Counted from the stretch's first letter, positions 47,011 through 60,187 are shown. The stretch is DNA of 64,000 nucleotides from Euwallacea fornicatus (GCF_040115645.1 NC_089554.1:1240001-1304000); one strand, 5' to 3'. Numbers and translations: made by a program. The notes: generated by a model from the sequence alone, not told the origin.

Positions 47011-48236
47011 GAAAGATGGGCAAATTTGAGGTTAAGAAATAAATTGGCTTAACAAACTTTTTTTGTGTATCCAGTTTTATTGATATCAATGTAAAGCAGA
47101 AGCACGGGAGTTATTTATGAATATATATAATACCAGACAAATGGCCTCCTTTAGCGCGTTTGCAGGTGCCACCTCTTTTGATGAAATTTTGAAGCACTTT
47201 CCAATAAAGGTACACTTATCTCGGCAATACCGCGATGAATTTCATTTTTCAAACCATCAATCGTTTCTAGATGGTTCACATAAACACAATTTTTGAGATA
47301 GCGCCAGAGAAAAAAGTCTAAAGTTGTTAAATCACACGATCTTTCAAGCCAGTTGACATCACCAAAACGAAAAATAATGCCATCATCAAAATTTAGTCTC
47401 AATAATGTGATTATTTGCTGCGTTGTGTGACTTATGGCACCATCCTGTTGAAACCATAAGTCGTCTGTGTCGATATCACCTAACTGGAGCCACAAAAAAA
47501 TCATTTATCATGGTTTGGTAACACACGCTATTGACAGTAATGGCATTATCGTGCTCATTTTAAAAGAAGTAGGGACCAATTATTCCTCCTGACTACAAAG
47601 CATACCAAACAGTCAATTTTCTGAAATACAATGGTTGTTCAATAATGGCTCTTGGATTTCCGAGCCTCACAATGACAATTTTGCTTGTTCACACGGCCAT
47701 TCAAATGAAAATGGACCTCATCACTGAAGAAGATTTTGTTGACAAAATTGCGATTTTTATTCAATTTTTCGAACAACCAATCAACAAATGTTCGACGTAA
47801 AAGATGAAAATCCTTAAGCAGAATGTTACGCGAAGTGCCTCTAGGAATGCCCAATTGCTGAGGACGAAGAGCTGAGATTTCAGGCTCATCTTCAATACTT
47901 TGCTTTACAGCGGCTACATTTGCAACACTACGATCACTACGAGCGTATTGTTTTGGTCTGACGTCAGAAAGAGTACCGAGGGCTTTAAATTTAGCCGTTA
48001 TATTGCACACATCAATCTCAGAAGGAGCCTGTTTACGAGGAAAAGATGAACGAATTTTCACCATTTTGATAATGAATTTGAATAATTAAAATGCGTTGTT
48101 TAAGAGAGTAGCAGTCCACGATTAAAATTTCTCAAGTTGATACTAAATAAATGTCAAAGAGTGACAGGTCATTCTTTAACATTTCATTAAATGACAGGCA
48201 ATTTACTTCATAACCTTAAATTTGCTCACCCTTTAT
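47011..48236 (-). mobile_element. DD41D element of a second lineage, about 1.23 kb
   Basis: Terminal repeats around GGGCAAATTTGAGGTTAAG (47018) and inverted GAGCAAATTTAAGGTTATG (near 48226), both beside TA. Unlike the other DD41D copies here the inverted repeat is short (about 30-35 bp). The transposase fills the interior on the minus strand. Size is near that expected for a complete element of this group, with some internal deletion. Confidence 0.78.
47111..48064 (-). pseudogene. DD41D transposase, second lineage, decayed but with catalytic triad
   Basis: Starts MVKIRSSFPRKQAPSEIDVC at 48064, followed by KFKALGTLSDVRPKQYARSD, VANVAAVKQSIEDEPEISAL, NILLKDFHLLRRTFVDWLFE and KIFFSDEVHFHLNGRVNKQN (first Asp). 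A frameshifted stretch (47638-47505) leads into LWFQQDGAISHTTQQIITLL (second Asp), RFGDVNWLERSCDLTTLDFF (third Asp, 41 residues after the second), LWRYLKNCVYVNHLETIDGL, NEIHRGIAEI, and a tail RAKGGHLSGII ending at a stop at 47113-47111. The 41-residue spacing identifies the DD41D group. No DUF4817-like N-terminus. Likely inactive, but among the less decayed DD41D genes here. Confidence 0.85.
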
Positions 48237-51200
48237 TATAATTACATCTATCACGTAGCCTTTAAGTCAAAACATCAAAAAGTTCTCGATAATAATTGGA
48301 GTTTTATAAATTTTTGCCACTATTCTCCTACTTATCTGCTATTCCAATTAACAGCAGAGTTATTGTTAAGTAATTCCAACAGCTGCAACAGTTATTCTCT
48401 AGCTTTTAACGAATCTCGAGTAGTTTAGAAAGCAAAACAACGACATTTTCTGCTTGAACTCTCTTGCAAACTTTATTGGAAGTCACAACTGTCTAACAAT
48501 TTAAAAGCAATACAAAAAATAAATTTCCCGATAAGATCACAGAATGGTACGAGTTGCTTCTTATAAACTTTGCTGGATATTAGCAATAGATCCTATTGGG
48601 TTTAGTGGTTTTCCTGGTCTTTAACAGGATCTCAAACAATAAATTGATTCAATATTTGTGTGTTGTCAGATAACACCACATAGATTAGATTTGTTAACTT
48701 CGGTTCTTTTATACAAAACACTAATAATAGTAAATATAATAATAATTATGTGCTGTGTAACAATAAAATATTGTTAACTTAACCGAACGCAGCGTCATGA
48801 TCAAATTAGGCAAACAATGTGAATATAGCACATCGGAATTCTAACAAATGGTTTATATGTAAATGTTTGTTTCTAGACTTTTTCAGGTTATTGACATGGT
48901 GTCAAATGAATCTTCAAAATTTAACTTCAAAATCACAAGCCCAGTTTCTCTAGCAAAAACTAAAATTTCAATAATGCCCTGAATGGCAACGTGGTGCTGT
49001 TTTTTTTGTCAAAAACAATATTACTGCATTAGATAATAACTAGTGAGTACGAGGAAGATGGGTATGTTAGAGACACTGTTCAGGTACAATTAAAATGTCA
49101 AACATAAATTATTTCCAAACCAAACTAACGATTTATAAGGTAATTGAAGAAAGTATTGTAGAGTCCAAGTGTAAAGGTATCTAACTGCCCTTGTTTTAAA
49201 CTCTCCCTGGAATTTAAGCTTCAGATTTGATATATGTTTCATTGATTATCTGTCAAAATATCCAGTTTAGTTGCAGGTGGAGTTTCAAATGAAGGTACGA
49301 AACAGAGGAAAATGAGTAAAATTAGTATTCACAGTTAGCAATTTCTTTGTGTTAATAATTTTAAATTCAGAAGTAATTTATTAACTGGGAACGTAGTCAG
49401 CATTAAATTTTTATTGTTCTCTGTAGAACATCGTTGGGTGTTTTGTGCAAATGTACTAATGAGATTAATTTTAAAAATATTTTTTGATGAAACAAGATTA
49501 AGTTTCTCTAACTACATATACGTAAATTTTAAAATATACGTTTAACATTTTACAGTTGGTTGGAAAATGTTGTAATTCTAATAGTAATGGAAGGGTAATC
49601 GTATACTAGAATATATCGATTTCTCCTTAACGATCAAATACATTAGTGTTACCCTTAGTTAATTCATTCACTGGTTAATCAAATACAGTTTCTGATCTTT
49701 ACAAATAAAGTGACAGACTTCGAGATCGAAACTGCTAGCAAAATGGATCTAATTTCGCAACTAGTTATTATATAGTTATACTAGTAGGTTTAGTTTCACA
49801 ACTAATCTCGTAATTAGTATCCATGACGCTGTTAAGAAATAGGGACGACAATGATATTTTCAGTGTTCTACACACACAAAACACGGTTTGAAGGTCTTCA
49901 AATTTGCTTAGTTTTCATCTAACTTCATTTGGCAGCAAAGTTTGAAAATTGCTACGTTACGTAACGTAATTATTATTCCCTTGAACTTGAAAGCACTGTA
50001 TTAGTGAAATACATAACTTGCCATATTGGTGTCATGTGATGCAATACTTTGTTATCTGCCTTATGAAACTTGCATCGTAATATGCTAGTATGAAATTAAT
50101 CAAAAAATGTTATTTTTTGGTTTCTTAAATGCCCTATTGACATAATATGACCACTGTCTGTGGTGATATTTTATATAGTGAAAATTTGAGTCGAGAGAGA
50201 AAAGTTCATATATGCAAAGTGCACACATGAAGAGTGTTGTACAACCAATTACCAACGTAAAGTTTTCGAAATTACATATTTTGCATTTAATTTAACTTTT
50301 ATCCAATATCGTTTTTAATTGATCAATGAATTTGTTTTTTTCTCAAAAAATTATTTTTCCAGCGTATCTTCTGTAACAATTCAATAGAAATATTGTTGCG
50401 GTTTCAAGGTATTATGAACATGAGTTTCACAAAGTGCTTGCCAAAGAAATATTATTACAGTAGTCTCCGCATTTATTAAAGGAAAGAGGTAATTCTATTA
50501 TAAAGCGCATTTAAATCGGTTAATAATGGATAAAACTAGAAAGTCGGTTTAGTTATGGATTAAGGAATCGATGCAATTCGTTCGTTAATTACATAATGAA
50601 AAAAATGCTCTTTCATCACTTCACAAGAAACGAAATCTCACCTGTTTAAAAGTTAGATGTATCCAAATTAGTAGTAGCAAAGCAAAAACGGAGAAATCAC
50701 TGTGAAACACCACTTCCTATGGCTTTTGACACAAAAGCACCCTCACAAATCACTCTAAGTAATGGTCCCACGAAAAAAAGGCAAGTAGGGCTAAATCCCG
50801 TTTAACATCCGTCACTTCTTAGTTATCTGGATCGATTAGTTCAGATCCAATTAACACGGAGCCTTCAATCTGGGAAAACCTATATATTTGTCACCACGGT
50901 TCAATATCTCTATTAGGTAGTTTATTTTCCTATATTATATAGGCTTCTCACCGGGATGTGTGTTAGGTAGGGTGTGAAATACCAGATTTCCTTTAACTTT
51001 ATAATTGCGGAGAAAAAAAATGAACTTTCAACAAAAATCGCCTGTCACGACACTCCAATGGGTACCGCTGACATTACTCCAAGTTCAAAACGCTTTTTTC
51101 ATAGGTCAAGCAAGATTCATCATGATCGAGCGAGATCAACACGATGAAGAAAACAACCGACAATCGCGCGTTCACCACGGCCGCGTGCAACGGAAAATGA

Positions 51201-52615
51201 TCAAAAGCATGTCGAGAGTTCCCGGTTCGAGGATCTGATACCGGCGGCCTGTGGCTCCGCTGTTGCCGCTTTGGGGGGAAAATGGAAAATTATTGGGAGG
51301 GGAATGGTTGGAGAAAAACTCACTATGACGTTAGTTTTTTTTTCATGGAGAGACATTAACAAATAAATGGACAGATTAAAGTATAATGAGTCATTAATAT
51401 TCCCTAATGATTGATCAGTGAACTTGGGCATGACATATACATATATGCATATATAACATTAAATCAGCAAAGGAAGTTGAGCGTGATTTCACTATAGAAT
51501 TTATTTCCAGTCCAATCATGGCTTCATCTGAGTGAAGTGATGCATATTTATGTGAAATAATATAGAAAACTAGAGATGCATGTATTATTCCAATGATTTC
51601 AATATTGCGTGAAGTACCATAGAGTTTGTGCAATGAAAGTTGTTTTATATTAATTTTTAACTTCATGTGTAGATATTCTTGAATTTTTTAAGACAATTAA
51701 AGTTCGGTGTTGTATTTTCGGATTTCATCTCGGTTTCAGAGGGAGGTAATAGATCAATTCTGTATGAATCAGTAGACTTTGCTGTATTCATTGTACAAAT
51801 CATGTTTACACTAATAATAATCATATTCAAACTTTCTTTCAGTGGTTTTGGAAGAAAATTAAACATGAAACAATTGTGTTTTGTTAACCTTAGTATCGAG
51901 CTTTCATAAAAACCAAGAATTTTCCACTACTCCGGTTCTATTTTGAGGTTTCTGTGGAATTTGGTTTATAATTGAAGGTGGGGCACATCAATAATCTAGC
52001 CCTAAGCGGTTAGTTTCGATATTCTCGAGCGTCTCATCGTCACAGAGATCTTTCTATTCTCAAAATAACGTTTTATCTCAATGAATTGTTTAGTTTTTAC
52101 CTCAGTGTTTCGTATTTCTGAAAATATTCTTCATGAGTCTTATGCAGTTTTCCTAAATTTTTCTTAAATTTTTTTGTCAAAATTGTGAAAACCTTGAACG
52201 CCCAATAAGTTGTTTGTAGACTGGGTACCTAAAACTTTTCTTGTAGTGTGGTTAAGTTGGCACCACCGGTGACGAAGGTGACGTCAATCAATGACGTGCA
52301 TCGATTTTCTTTTGCCTAAAGTACATTATCTACAACTCTATGGATAGGATGATATTTTCTTGTTTATTTATCCGTTGATATCTGTAGCTCTGTCTAAGAA
52401 ATCACTCATTTAAGAATGTGTTGAAAAGCGAAGTGAAGAAGATAGGGAGATCAATTTTATATGAAGTCAACGAAATTTGCTGTATTCGTCACATGAGTCA
52501 TGTTTACTCTAGTAGTTAAGATTTTTAAAGGAATTGAATATTTGCTACAAGATTGCGAAATCCTTGAATCTTTAGTGAGACATTTTTATACAGAATGTCC
52601 AAAGATTTTCTTATA
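48237..52615. other. AT-rich spacer with one GC-richer island and partial direct repeats
   Basis: No named gene. At 51050-51300 composition becomes clearly less AT-rich, with several CpG (CCGGTTCGAGG, CCGGCGGCCTGTGG, GCTGTTGCCGC). It is open on the plus strand (51005-51238) and on the minus strand (51431-51201, PPKAATAEPQAAGIRSSNRE). It could be a promoter/first exon, but neither frame is recognisable. Near the right end, 51741-51835 resembles 52441-52530, and 52252-52440 resembles 54371-54556. Confidence 0.35.
52252..52440. repeat. Direct repeat, left copy, beside the DD41D element
   Basis: Aligns by eye with 54371-54556 on the other side of the transposon (GTTAAGTTGGCACCACCGGT / GTTAACTTGACACTACTAAT; AATCAATGACGTGCATC / AATCAATGACATGGATC; ACAACTCTATGGATAGGATG / ACAATTCTATGCGATGATG). 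Diverged, perhaps 70-75% identical. Target duplications of this superfamily are only TA, so this is a segmental duplication or a separate repeat family. Confidence 0.65.
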
Positions 52616-54365
52616 CAGGATGTTTTCTAAGTGTTCTAAAATATTTGATGGGGTAGTTACCCAGCTCAAAAGAAAAATCATATGATCATAGGTCTGCAAA
52701 TGCTTCGTTTCCAAGAAACATGGCGTTAAAAACAATATTTGTTTTCCGTACTATGTATCGGTTTGGAGAAAACAAAATCGATAATATTGCTGCGTTAGTA
52801 CAAAAATGAAACATTATGAAAACGAAATAATACGATATAATAAAATAATTAAATTATACTAAACGAAATTGTTCCATTAAGCCCCATTGAGTACTAAAGA
52901 AATTGCTCCATACTAAAGAAAATTACCTCCAGTGGCCATTATACATGCTTCAGCTCGTCGCCTAAGAGATTCCTGCACTCCTCCAAGGATACCGGTATTA
53001 TCATGGATATTGTTGAAAGATTATAATATCCGATTCCACAGCTCATTTTTAGGGGAAATTGGAGCAGTGTACACCAGCTGCTTCAGATATCCCCAAAAAT
53101 AGAAATCTAAAGGATTTAAGTCCGGTGATCGCGATGGCTAAGGCTGAGAATATCCTTGTTCAATCTAGCGATTTGTAAATGTATTGTCTAGGTGCTTTTG
53201 AAATTGTAAGGCAAAATGTGGAGGCGCTTTATCATGCATAAATCAGAAACAGAGACTTGTCTCCAAAAACACATCTTCAAGAAGTTCAGGTAAAGTATTT
53301 CTAGAAAATGTGTAATAGATGTCACTATTTGGTCGATGTGCAAGAAAATACGGTCTAATTAACTGCTCCCTAATGATTTCAGTCCATACATTGATTGAAA
53401 AATTTGCCTGATGTTTTGGTTTTGATATGAAATGATGATTTTCTTGTGCCGAATATGATTGTTAGGAAAGTCTTAATACCATGTCATGAAAAATTTGCTT
53501 CATCCGTGATCAAAATTTTACTTGAAAAATTTGAGATATTGACATTTATATTCATATAAGTCATTGACACCAATCTGAACGAAGAGGGTAATCGTGATAT
53601 GAAAAAGCCTGAACACTTTGGACATAGTAAGGATATAGCAGGTTTTTCTTTAGAATGGTACGAACTGCTTCGGTATTAACATGAAAATTGTTAGCAATTC
53701 TTCTAGTAGTAATACTTAGTGCGTCTTCTACGACGTGAAGAATAATTTCCTCCAATTCATTAGTCCTAACTGAATGTGGACTACCAGCAATATTTTTACT
53801 TATCAAATGAACCAGTCTCTTGTAACCGACGAGGAAGTTGTGTGAAAGTTTCTGAACATAGCGCAAATGTCTTTCTGGGTATCGTTCAGCATACAGACGC
53901 CGTACCTGTAAGGAATTTTCATTTGCAAGTCTATAAAAAAAAATGTATCTGGGTCATTTCTTCATTTACAAAGTTCGCTATAATTACAAATTGAGCAACA
54001 AGAACTTATTCTGTTAAGCAAAATACTTCAATTAAAATTCGAACAAAGTTTAACACTTTATCCATATTTATGGTAACTGGGAAAATTCAAATTATTTGTT
54101 TAGTGATGGTCAACATTATTTATTGAAGTAATTTATTTTTAGAAACGTTAAAATATTAACGTGTTTATAACTCACAAAATTCAATAATATTGTTGATTCT
54201 TTTCTTCCAAACCGATACATAGTGCGGAAAACAAATATGAATTTTTAACGCCCTGTATCTTAGAGACGAAACGTTTGCGGACCTATGATCATATGATTTT
54301 TTTTTCATGTTTTGAGGTGGGCAATAACCCCTTGAAATATTTTAAAATACTTAGGAAACACCCTG
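52616..54365 (-). mobile_element. 1750-bp DD41D element with about 180-bp TIRs
   Basis: Ends CAGGATGTTTTCTAAGTGTT and inverted CAGGGTGTTTCCTAAGTATT, with TA on both sides. Inverted similarity runs inward about 180 bp (shared AATCATATGATCATAGGTC and TTTCC-CTATGTATCGGTTTGG segments). A minus-strand transposase relic fills the interior. Nearly full length, but the gene is decayed. Confidence 0.85.
52930..53990 (-). pseudogene. DD41D transposase relic
   Basis: Minus-strand reading with several frameshifts. RLVHLISKNIAGSPHSVRTN then ELEEIILHVVEDALSITTRR, IANNFHVNTEAVRTILKKNL (second helix-turn-helix) and LYPYYVQSVQAFSYHDYPLR (53866-53561) are intact. Farther on one reads the region after the first catalytic Asp, LxPLDFYFWGYLK-like sequence reduced to DFYFWGY/ISIFGDI fragments near 53090, and a C-terminal LGDELKHV-type tail near 52950. 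Upstream, an N-terminal block with SVTRD is recognisable near 53830. The 101-codon piece is the largest surviving frame. Inactive. Confidence 0.75.
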
Positions 54366-54370
54366 TAGAT

Positions 54371-54556
54371 TGGTTAACTTGACACTACTAATGATGCAGA
54401 TGATGTCAAATCAATGACATGGATCTATTTTTTTTACATAGAATATGTTATTTACAATTCTATGCGATGATGTTTTCTCGGTTGTTCACCTGTTAATATC
54501 TAGATATGTTTCTATCCGAGAAATCAGTGGGTAAGGGGTGTGTTCAAAGGCGATAT
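54371..54556. repeat. Direct repeat, right copy
   Basis: Partner of 52252-52440, in the same orientation, starting six bases beyond the right end of the DD41D element. See the left copy for matching segments. Confidence 0.65.
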
Positions 54557-57500
54557 TAACATTAACCCGAAGGAATAGTTATTTGCCCAACAAGAGGGGA
54601 AAGCGTTTTACTCGCGCAAATAATTTGCAGTTAACCTCCGCTTTGCATCTGACATCAAAATTGGAGAGAATACAATGCACCTTCCGTCTGTGGCGTCCAT
54701 CTGATTTCCTTCACGACCAAAATACTATTTTATGAAGTATGTAGGTATGAAAATATTTTTGCTTCTTTCGGAGTAGACCAAGTATTTTTAAATAAAAACT
54801 GAGAAATGGGAAAATCAATAAATAGAAAATTTAATTTTCCTATATTTACGGGCGTAATCTTCGAATTATCATAACTTTAACCAAAAATAACGTGATACAT
54901 AGTGCTTGATTTCACATTTGCCCGTTTACAAATTTAAATTGAATTTTTTTACTTTTTTATCGCAATGGCACCTTACACGCCTTATCCCAGCTTGCGTTGG
55001 GACCAACCTGTATAAATGAAAATTTAATTTAAAAATGCGGGACCAAAGCTAATAGCTAATTCCATTTGCAATTCAGCGCGGAACTCGTGTATCGTTGTAT
55101 TACCTCACTTACATTGAGTAAAAACAGATGAAAATACGTACATTAATTTTCCGCTAAACTTGCAAATGGAAAATAAAAATTAAAGGATAAAAGCGTTATT
55201 GCGAACAATGAATTATTAATTTTAAATGAATTAAACTTTTTCAGAACACTAGTAATAATGAAGGCAAGAGTGAGAGTTTTGCAGCAAGACCAAGATCAAG
55301 TTTATTTTTGCAAGATTAAGACGAAGCTCCACGCATCAATAAGGATAAGACTGGTCTAAATTTGGTCTAGCTATGGTCACGACTGGTTGTGTTTCCGTAA
55401 AATGAATAATTTTTGGTTTGTTGGTAGGCGCTCAGGGGCCCCTTAGCGGTATTATCTTTTCAGGGGCGGTCAGCAATCATAGTCTCTTTCTAAATCATGA
55501 AACTGGGCATCTCCATGGTTGAAACTATCTGTTTCTCTTTGAAGGAGAATATTTACACGGAGCCCAACAGCTCTAAAAACGCTCTGGGGAAAATCGATAA
55601 TTTTCACCTCCTCCATTAACCTTTCGTGGAAGCATAATAGCGGGGTGTCTTCCTTTACATATGTATATCCAGCAGGAGGGCTGCCGTGTGGTGTCCTCAA
55701 GCTCTACTCCCACCTATCATCATTTAATGTTTAAGTGCAGGGTCTTGTGCTCCGACAGGCACCTTACGAAGTATCTGAGCACGTGTTGGCAGTGTCCAGG
55801 CTTCAGGCGTGCTAAAACGGGCTACTTGGGACAACGAATTCTGTTGCCTACGCAACTGGATCAAGCAGTTACATTGAGGTAATGTGTATAGTTAATCTTT
55901 TTCCTTTATTTTTAGTTACTAGGATGTAATCACACTACTTTCAAATTAGTGGGATGCCCTATATGTGGTCGCAACTCCCGCGTTGTAGATATTTTGAGGA
56001 GACGATACCAATTAAGGCTACTGCACTGCTAACTTTTATTTTCAAACGACAGATTAAAAAGTAAAATTCAATTTTAACTTTTCATCAACTGGTAATTATT
56101 TATGGTGCTAAAAGTTCGTTTCAGCTACCTATAGGAGTAGTTTTCAAATAGATCTTGTTTGAGTATAGAAGCTATGCAAGTTACACACACTTTCAGGAAA
56201 GATCCCGGTGCCGGTGCTTTATTAACCAAACTTGAAAATTATTGATTACCTTAACCAAATAATTTGATGAAATTGATATAAATCATATTTAACATGCCCC
56301 AATTATTTCCTCAAAAACACAAAACTCAATTTGTATGGCTTTACATTAAAATCTAACTCTTAATTGATCTGTATGAAACTACTCCGAATCTGTTTCAAAT
56401 TTCCTTCGTTTATTTACAATTTTATACTGCACTCCGTCTGTTAAATTTTAGAGCATTACTACGACGATTTTGTTTGTGGAAGAATTACGCCATGCTTTTC
56501 AATCTGCGCAAATTCCCGCAGAAAGCCTTGTTCTATTGTAATTCAAATATTTACTAATTAACTTTTCAGCTTCAAAAATGCTAAGTCACAGACACGATAA
56601 CAAATGGACTAGTTTATAGTAAATCACGAACCTTTGTTTTGAAGCAGGAAAGTAAACACAGAGCTTAAAACTGACTGCAGACAGGCAGGACGCCATAAAT
56701 GGTAGGTTGCTGTTTGCATATATTGTACTGCCAACAAAAACAAGAAGTACGGAAAAGAAGTCAATGTAATTGCACTTAAAAAATTGGAACGTTCTGTACA
56801 TATAGCGAGGCATGGGATCAAGTGGGAAAATTTTATTACTGATAAAAAACCCACTGTCAATAATTATTAGTGCTGATATTTTGGAACGTTCCTATTTGAA
56901 ATTGTTCCCATTCGAAAGTCGTGAAAAAGTAAAAATTCAACTTGTCTTATGTATATTCATATTGCTCTCATCTTTGATTCTCTCTGCGTGCTGTGTAGTA
57001 TTTAAAGGAAAAAATTGCTCGGCTGAAATTGCGAAATTCAAATGTCTCAGTTTTTATGCAGCAAATTGGCAAATCTATCGAAAGTTTGTTGCAAAATAGC
57101 CCCTACTGCTACTTTTCAAATCACTCCAAAATGAGTTGGATTATCCTCGTTTAACTCCATAAATATACTTAAGTAAAGAACATATCAAGTTGAGATTGCA
57201 CGTCTACCGATCGCCGGCCTAAATTTTCCTTAATCCTACACTGGCACCACCACTCCACGATCAGAAAATTGGCAACAGCACTAATGGGTCGTTTAGTAGT
57301 GCCATTCAACCTAAGCAACATTTGTAAAATTTAATTATGTCAAATTGGTATTACTCAACGATGTGTGATTTTTGGAGTACACCATTTTCGAAGCTGTCGA
57401 ATTCAAGATTTGGCTGCGGAATATGGAAAATGAAAAGTTCATGCGCTGTGAATTGGGTTATGGACGAGATTGGGGCAACTCAAATTCTTTGGTTAAATAG

Positions 57501-60187
57501 AATTTCAATAATAGATTGTAGATTTGCGCAACCATTTTCCCCGAATTTTAAATGCTATCAGGTTTAAAGCGTAATCAATCTAAAACGTAATTTATACGCC
57601 TGTCGGGGCGTTATAGCAAAATTGCTGTTCCGACAATTTCAGTCTTCCTTCGGATTTTTGCTAGAATACCAGTATAGTTCAATATCTTCATGCTTTTCAA
57701 TGAATCAGTCAAAGCAATCAAAAGATAAAACAGCAATGTTTTGTTGATTTAGAGTGTAAATTTATTTCATGCTAATTTTCCGGCCCGGAAAGCGGAATAG
57801 ATATACTTTCGATTTGCATTGAAAATATTATTTATAAATTATATATAAAATATATATTTACTTATAAAAAAAAGTAATCTGGCGATTGGGCGTTGTATCC
57901 GATCAACATTATTTCACTATTGCCCAACTTTCTTTAATTTATTTGAAGTGAAAATGAGTATGCAAAAATGCAGATGATTTAAATTGTCTGCGGCGCTCAT
58001 TTTCATACATTTAATGCGTGATGGACTTGCTACTTTATAAATTATGTTAAAAGTTTGCGCTCTGATGAAGCAACTTGGCTTTCTCTCAAATGAAATTTGG
58101 GTTAATTACCATGGGCCGTAGTAGTTCTCAAACCGAAGCAGCTTATCAAAACATACAGGTTTAATATTCCAGGATTGGTGAGAAATAAGATTTGCCAAAA
58201 ACGCACTTGAATCATAAGAGGACGGCTGTGATTTATATCAGACTACCTGTCAAGAAATAAATTAAACAAATCGAAAATGAGCATTCAATTTTAAGCAGTC
58301 GTAAGCTTTTTGCAAAGAACACAATCTTCACTTGCCTTTCACAGTCTCAAAGGCCGTCTTATGTTTTTTTAATGGACAATGGACTGTTTGTTTTTTATTT
58401 TAGACCTCCGCTCTTATCCCATTCCCGAATCCAGAAAAAATCTAGGTAAACTGTTGTAACATGCCAACATTCCCTACCCCTGATGGTTATTTTTGTTCAG
58501 AGGCCCAGAGGGAATCTTAGGCAAAGAAAGGGAGATAGGAGTCCAGGCATAAAATTAAATTGAAAAAAGGAATCAATATTGGGATTCCACAGCTGCTGGA
58601 GGCCTATATTGTTCATTGATTATCCCACATCTTCATATAAACGGATGAATATTTTGGCTTCATAAGAGAGTTCCCCGATCGTTTTCAATAATTCCAAACT
58701 TGCCGCAAATGGTTGGTAACTTGAACTTGTTACTTCAAACAGAGTCCACTTACGGTCAACTCTCGTCGGCATCGTAATAAACATTTTGCAGCAAACCATC
58801 AGGCTCTTAATGGAAGCATTCCGTAACATTACGTAAAACTGCCATGGGAAACACTTCAGAAAATTCCTCTTTAATTATGTGAACTGCAGCTTTGCTAAGT
58901 TGCTAGTATGTGGGTTTATATTGAAACCATTCCGAAGAAGTAGGTAGCTCCTAAAGCTTCTCTAACAAACAATATCAGGGGCTTTAATATTTTATCAAAA
59001 ATACGCTGCGGGAAGTTGGAACGTGTGAAGTTTATAAGAGCGTAGGAGAAATCTGTTAGATTACATCTGAAAGGGCATTTGGGAAAATAGGAAATGGAAA
59101 TTTCCCGTTAGCTTTCAGTTCAGTTCTTCGTCAGCAAATCTCCCATTTCCAGTTATCTATGCTAACTTGTAATAAGCATTTTTATTGCCCATCATAAGCA
59201 TTTAATTTTACGATGATCCTTTCAGGAAAATGGATAAGTTATCGCTCAGAGAAACTAATCGCTTTAATGGTTAATTTCTGAGAGGGAAACTCAGGCTGGA
59301 TTAATGATAATTTATGCGTCAAAACGTAAAAAGGATTTCTGCAATTTTACATGAAACTTACCTCAAGGGCGTACGTCTTCAGGGTGCTCGATCACAGGCG
59401 TCCCACTCTTCCAGCGGATCTTCATTCCTTCAGCATGTGCTCAGAGCTTTGAAATTGTCATAAGTTGCTACAGCCTTTTTGAGAACTTGTAAAGTGTACT
59501 TTCTAGAGATATTAAACGTGTAATAATGAATCTACAAATATAGTAAAGGGTAGTTTAAAAAAACACTCATGTAGGCACGTAAAAATAAAAGGCATGTCTG
59601 AGATTAATTTATAAACTTAGGCAAACGCTAAAGGGAAATTGCAAATTACGGTTCGCCGTACACGTAAGGAATTTTTTGTGAAAAAAGTTTCACCTCAAAG
59701 ATGGGACGTTTATGGAGCGAGTTAACCTACTACGAGGTTTTTTTTAATAACCACCCGTCATAAGCGATATGGTTATAAACACAACCTGCTGTCTTGTCCA
59801 GTAAAATAATCTTAATTTAAACACTTACTCATTAACATCCTGTTCAATTCTTGATGGATAGCACTTACCTAAAACAAATTAATTCAGTTAGAATAAGGCA
59901 TGTGAAAAGAGGGATACAATGTAATACATAATTATTTTAATGGAATTTAAAATGAGTTTCTAATTTTAAACTGCCGCTTTCAGCACTTTACTGCATGGAG
60001 AACCAATATTTAACTTGGAGTTACAAATTATATTAATATCGGCATGCCGGCACGCAAACCAGTGTAGTTTGACGTCAAAGGGCTCCAACGGGTAAAGCGA
60101 TGTCAAACTGAAACCTATCGAGTGGGTTTAATAGTTTACATGAACTGGAATGAGATCGAAAAACTGATTTAGTGGGAAGCCCTTAGA
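54557..60187. other. AT-rich spacer with GC-richer exon-like patches
   Basis: No recognisable gene. A lone transposon tip (GTTGGGACCAACCTGTATA) ends at about 55014. The patch 55440-55880 is less AT-rich: minus-strand frame 55700-55470 ends FHDLERDYDC and a stop, and the plus strand offers a donor TTGAG|GTAATG at 55878. The patch 59355-59450 (minus) ends CTTGAG|GTAAGT with frames that close, as a 5' UTR exon might. These are candidates only. Confidence 0.3.
55470..55700 (-). CDS. Candidate terminal exon, unrecognised
   Basis: A 76-codon frame on the minus strand in a patch clearly richer in G+C than its surroundings. The protein reads SPPAGYTYVKEDTPLLCFHE, RLMEEVKIIDFPQSVFRAVG, LRVNILLQRETDSFNHGDAQ, FHDLERDYDC, then stop. 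A CAG lies just before the CCCTCCTGCTGG stretch, so the exon might begin near 55682. No known domain. It may equally be non-coding. Low confidence. Confidence 0.2.
   Translation of the reverse strand: MRTPHGSPPAGYTYVKEDTPLLCFHERLMEEVKIIDFPQSVFRAVGLRVNILLQRETDSFNHGDAQFHDLERDYDC

Noticed and set aside
56586..57099. Overlapping frames of 75-95 codons with hydrophobic stretches, possible membrane protein
   Set aside because: Hydrophobic runs come from T-rich DNA. No start context, splice sites or motif support a gene.
58620..58829. 69-codon minus frame as an exon
   Set aside because: Open but without acceptor or donor at sensible positions and no recognisable sequence.
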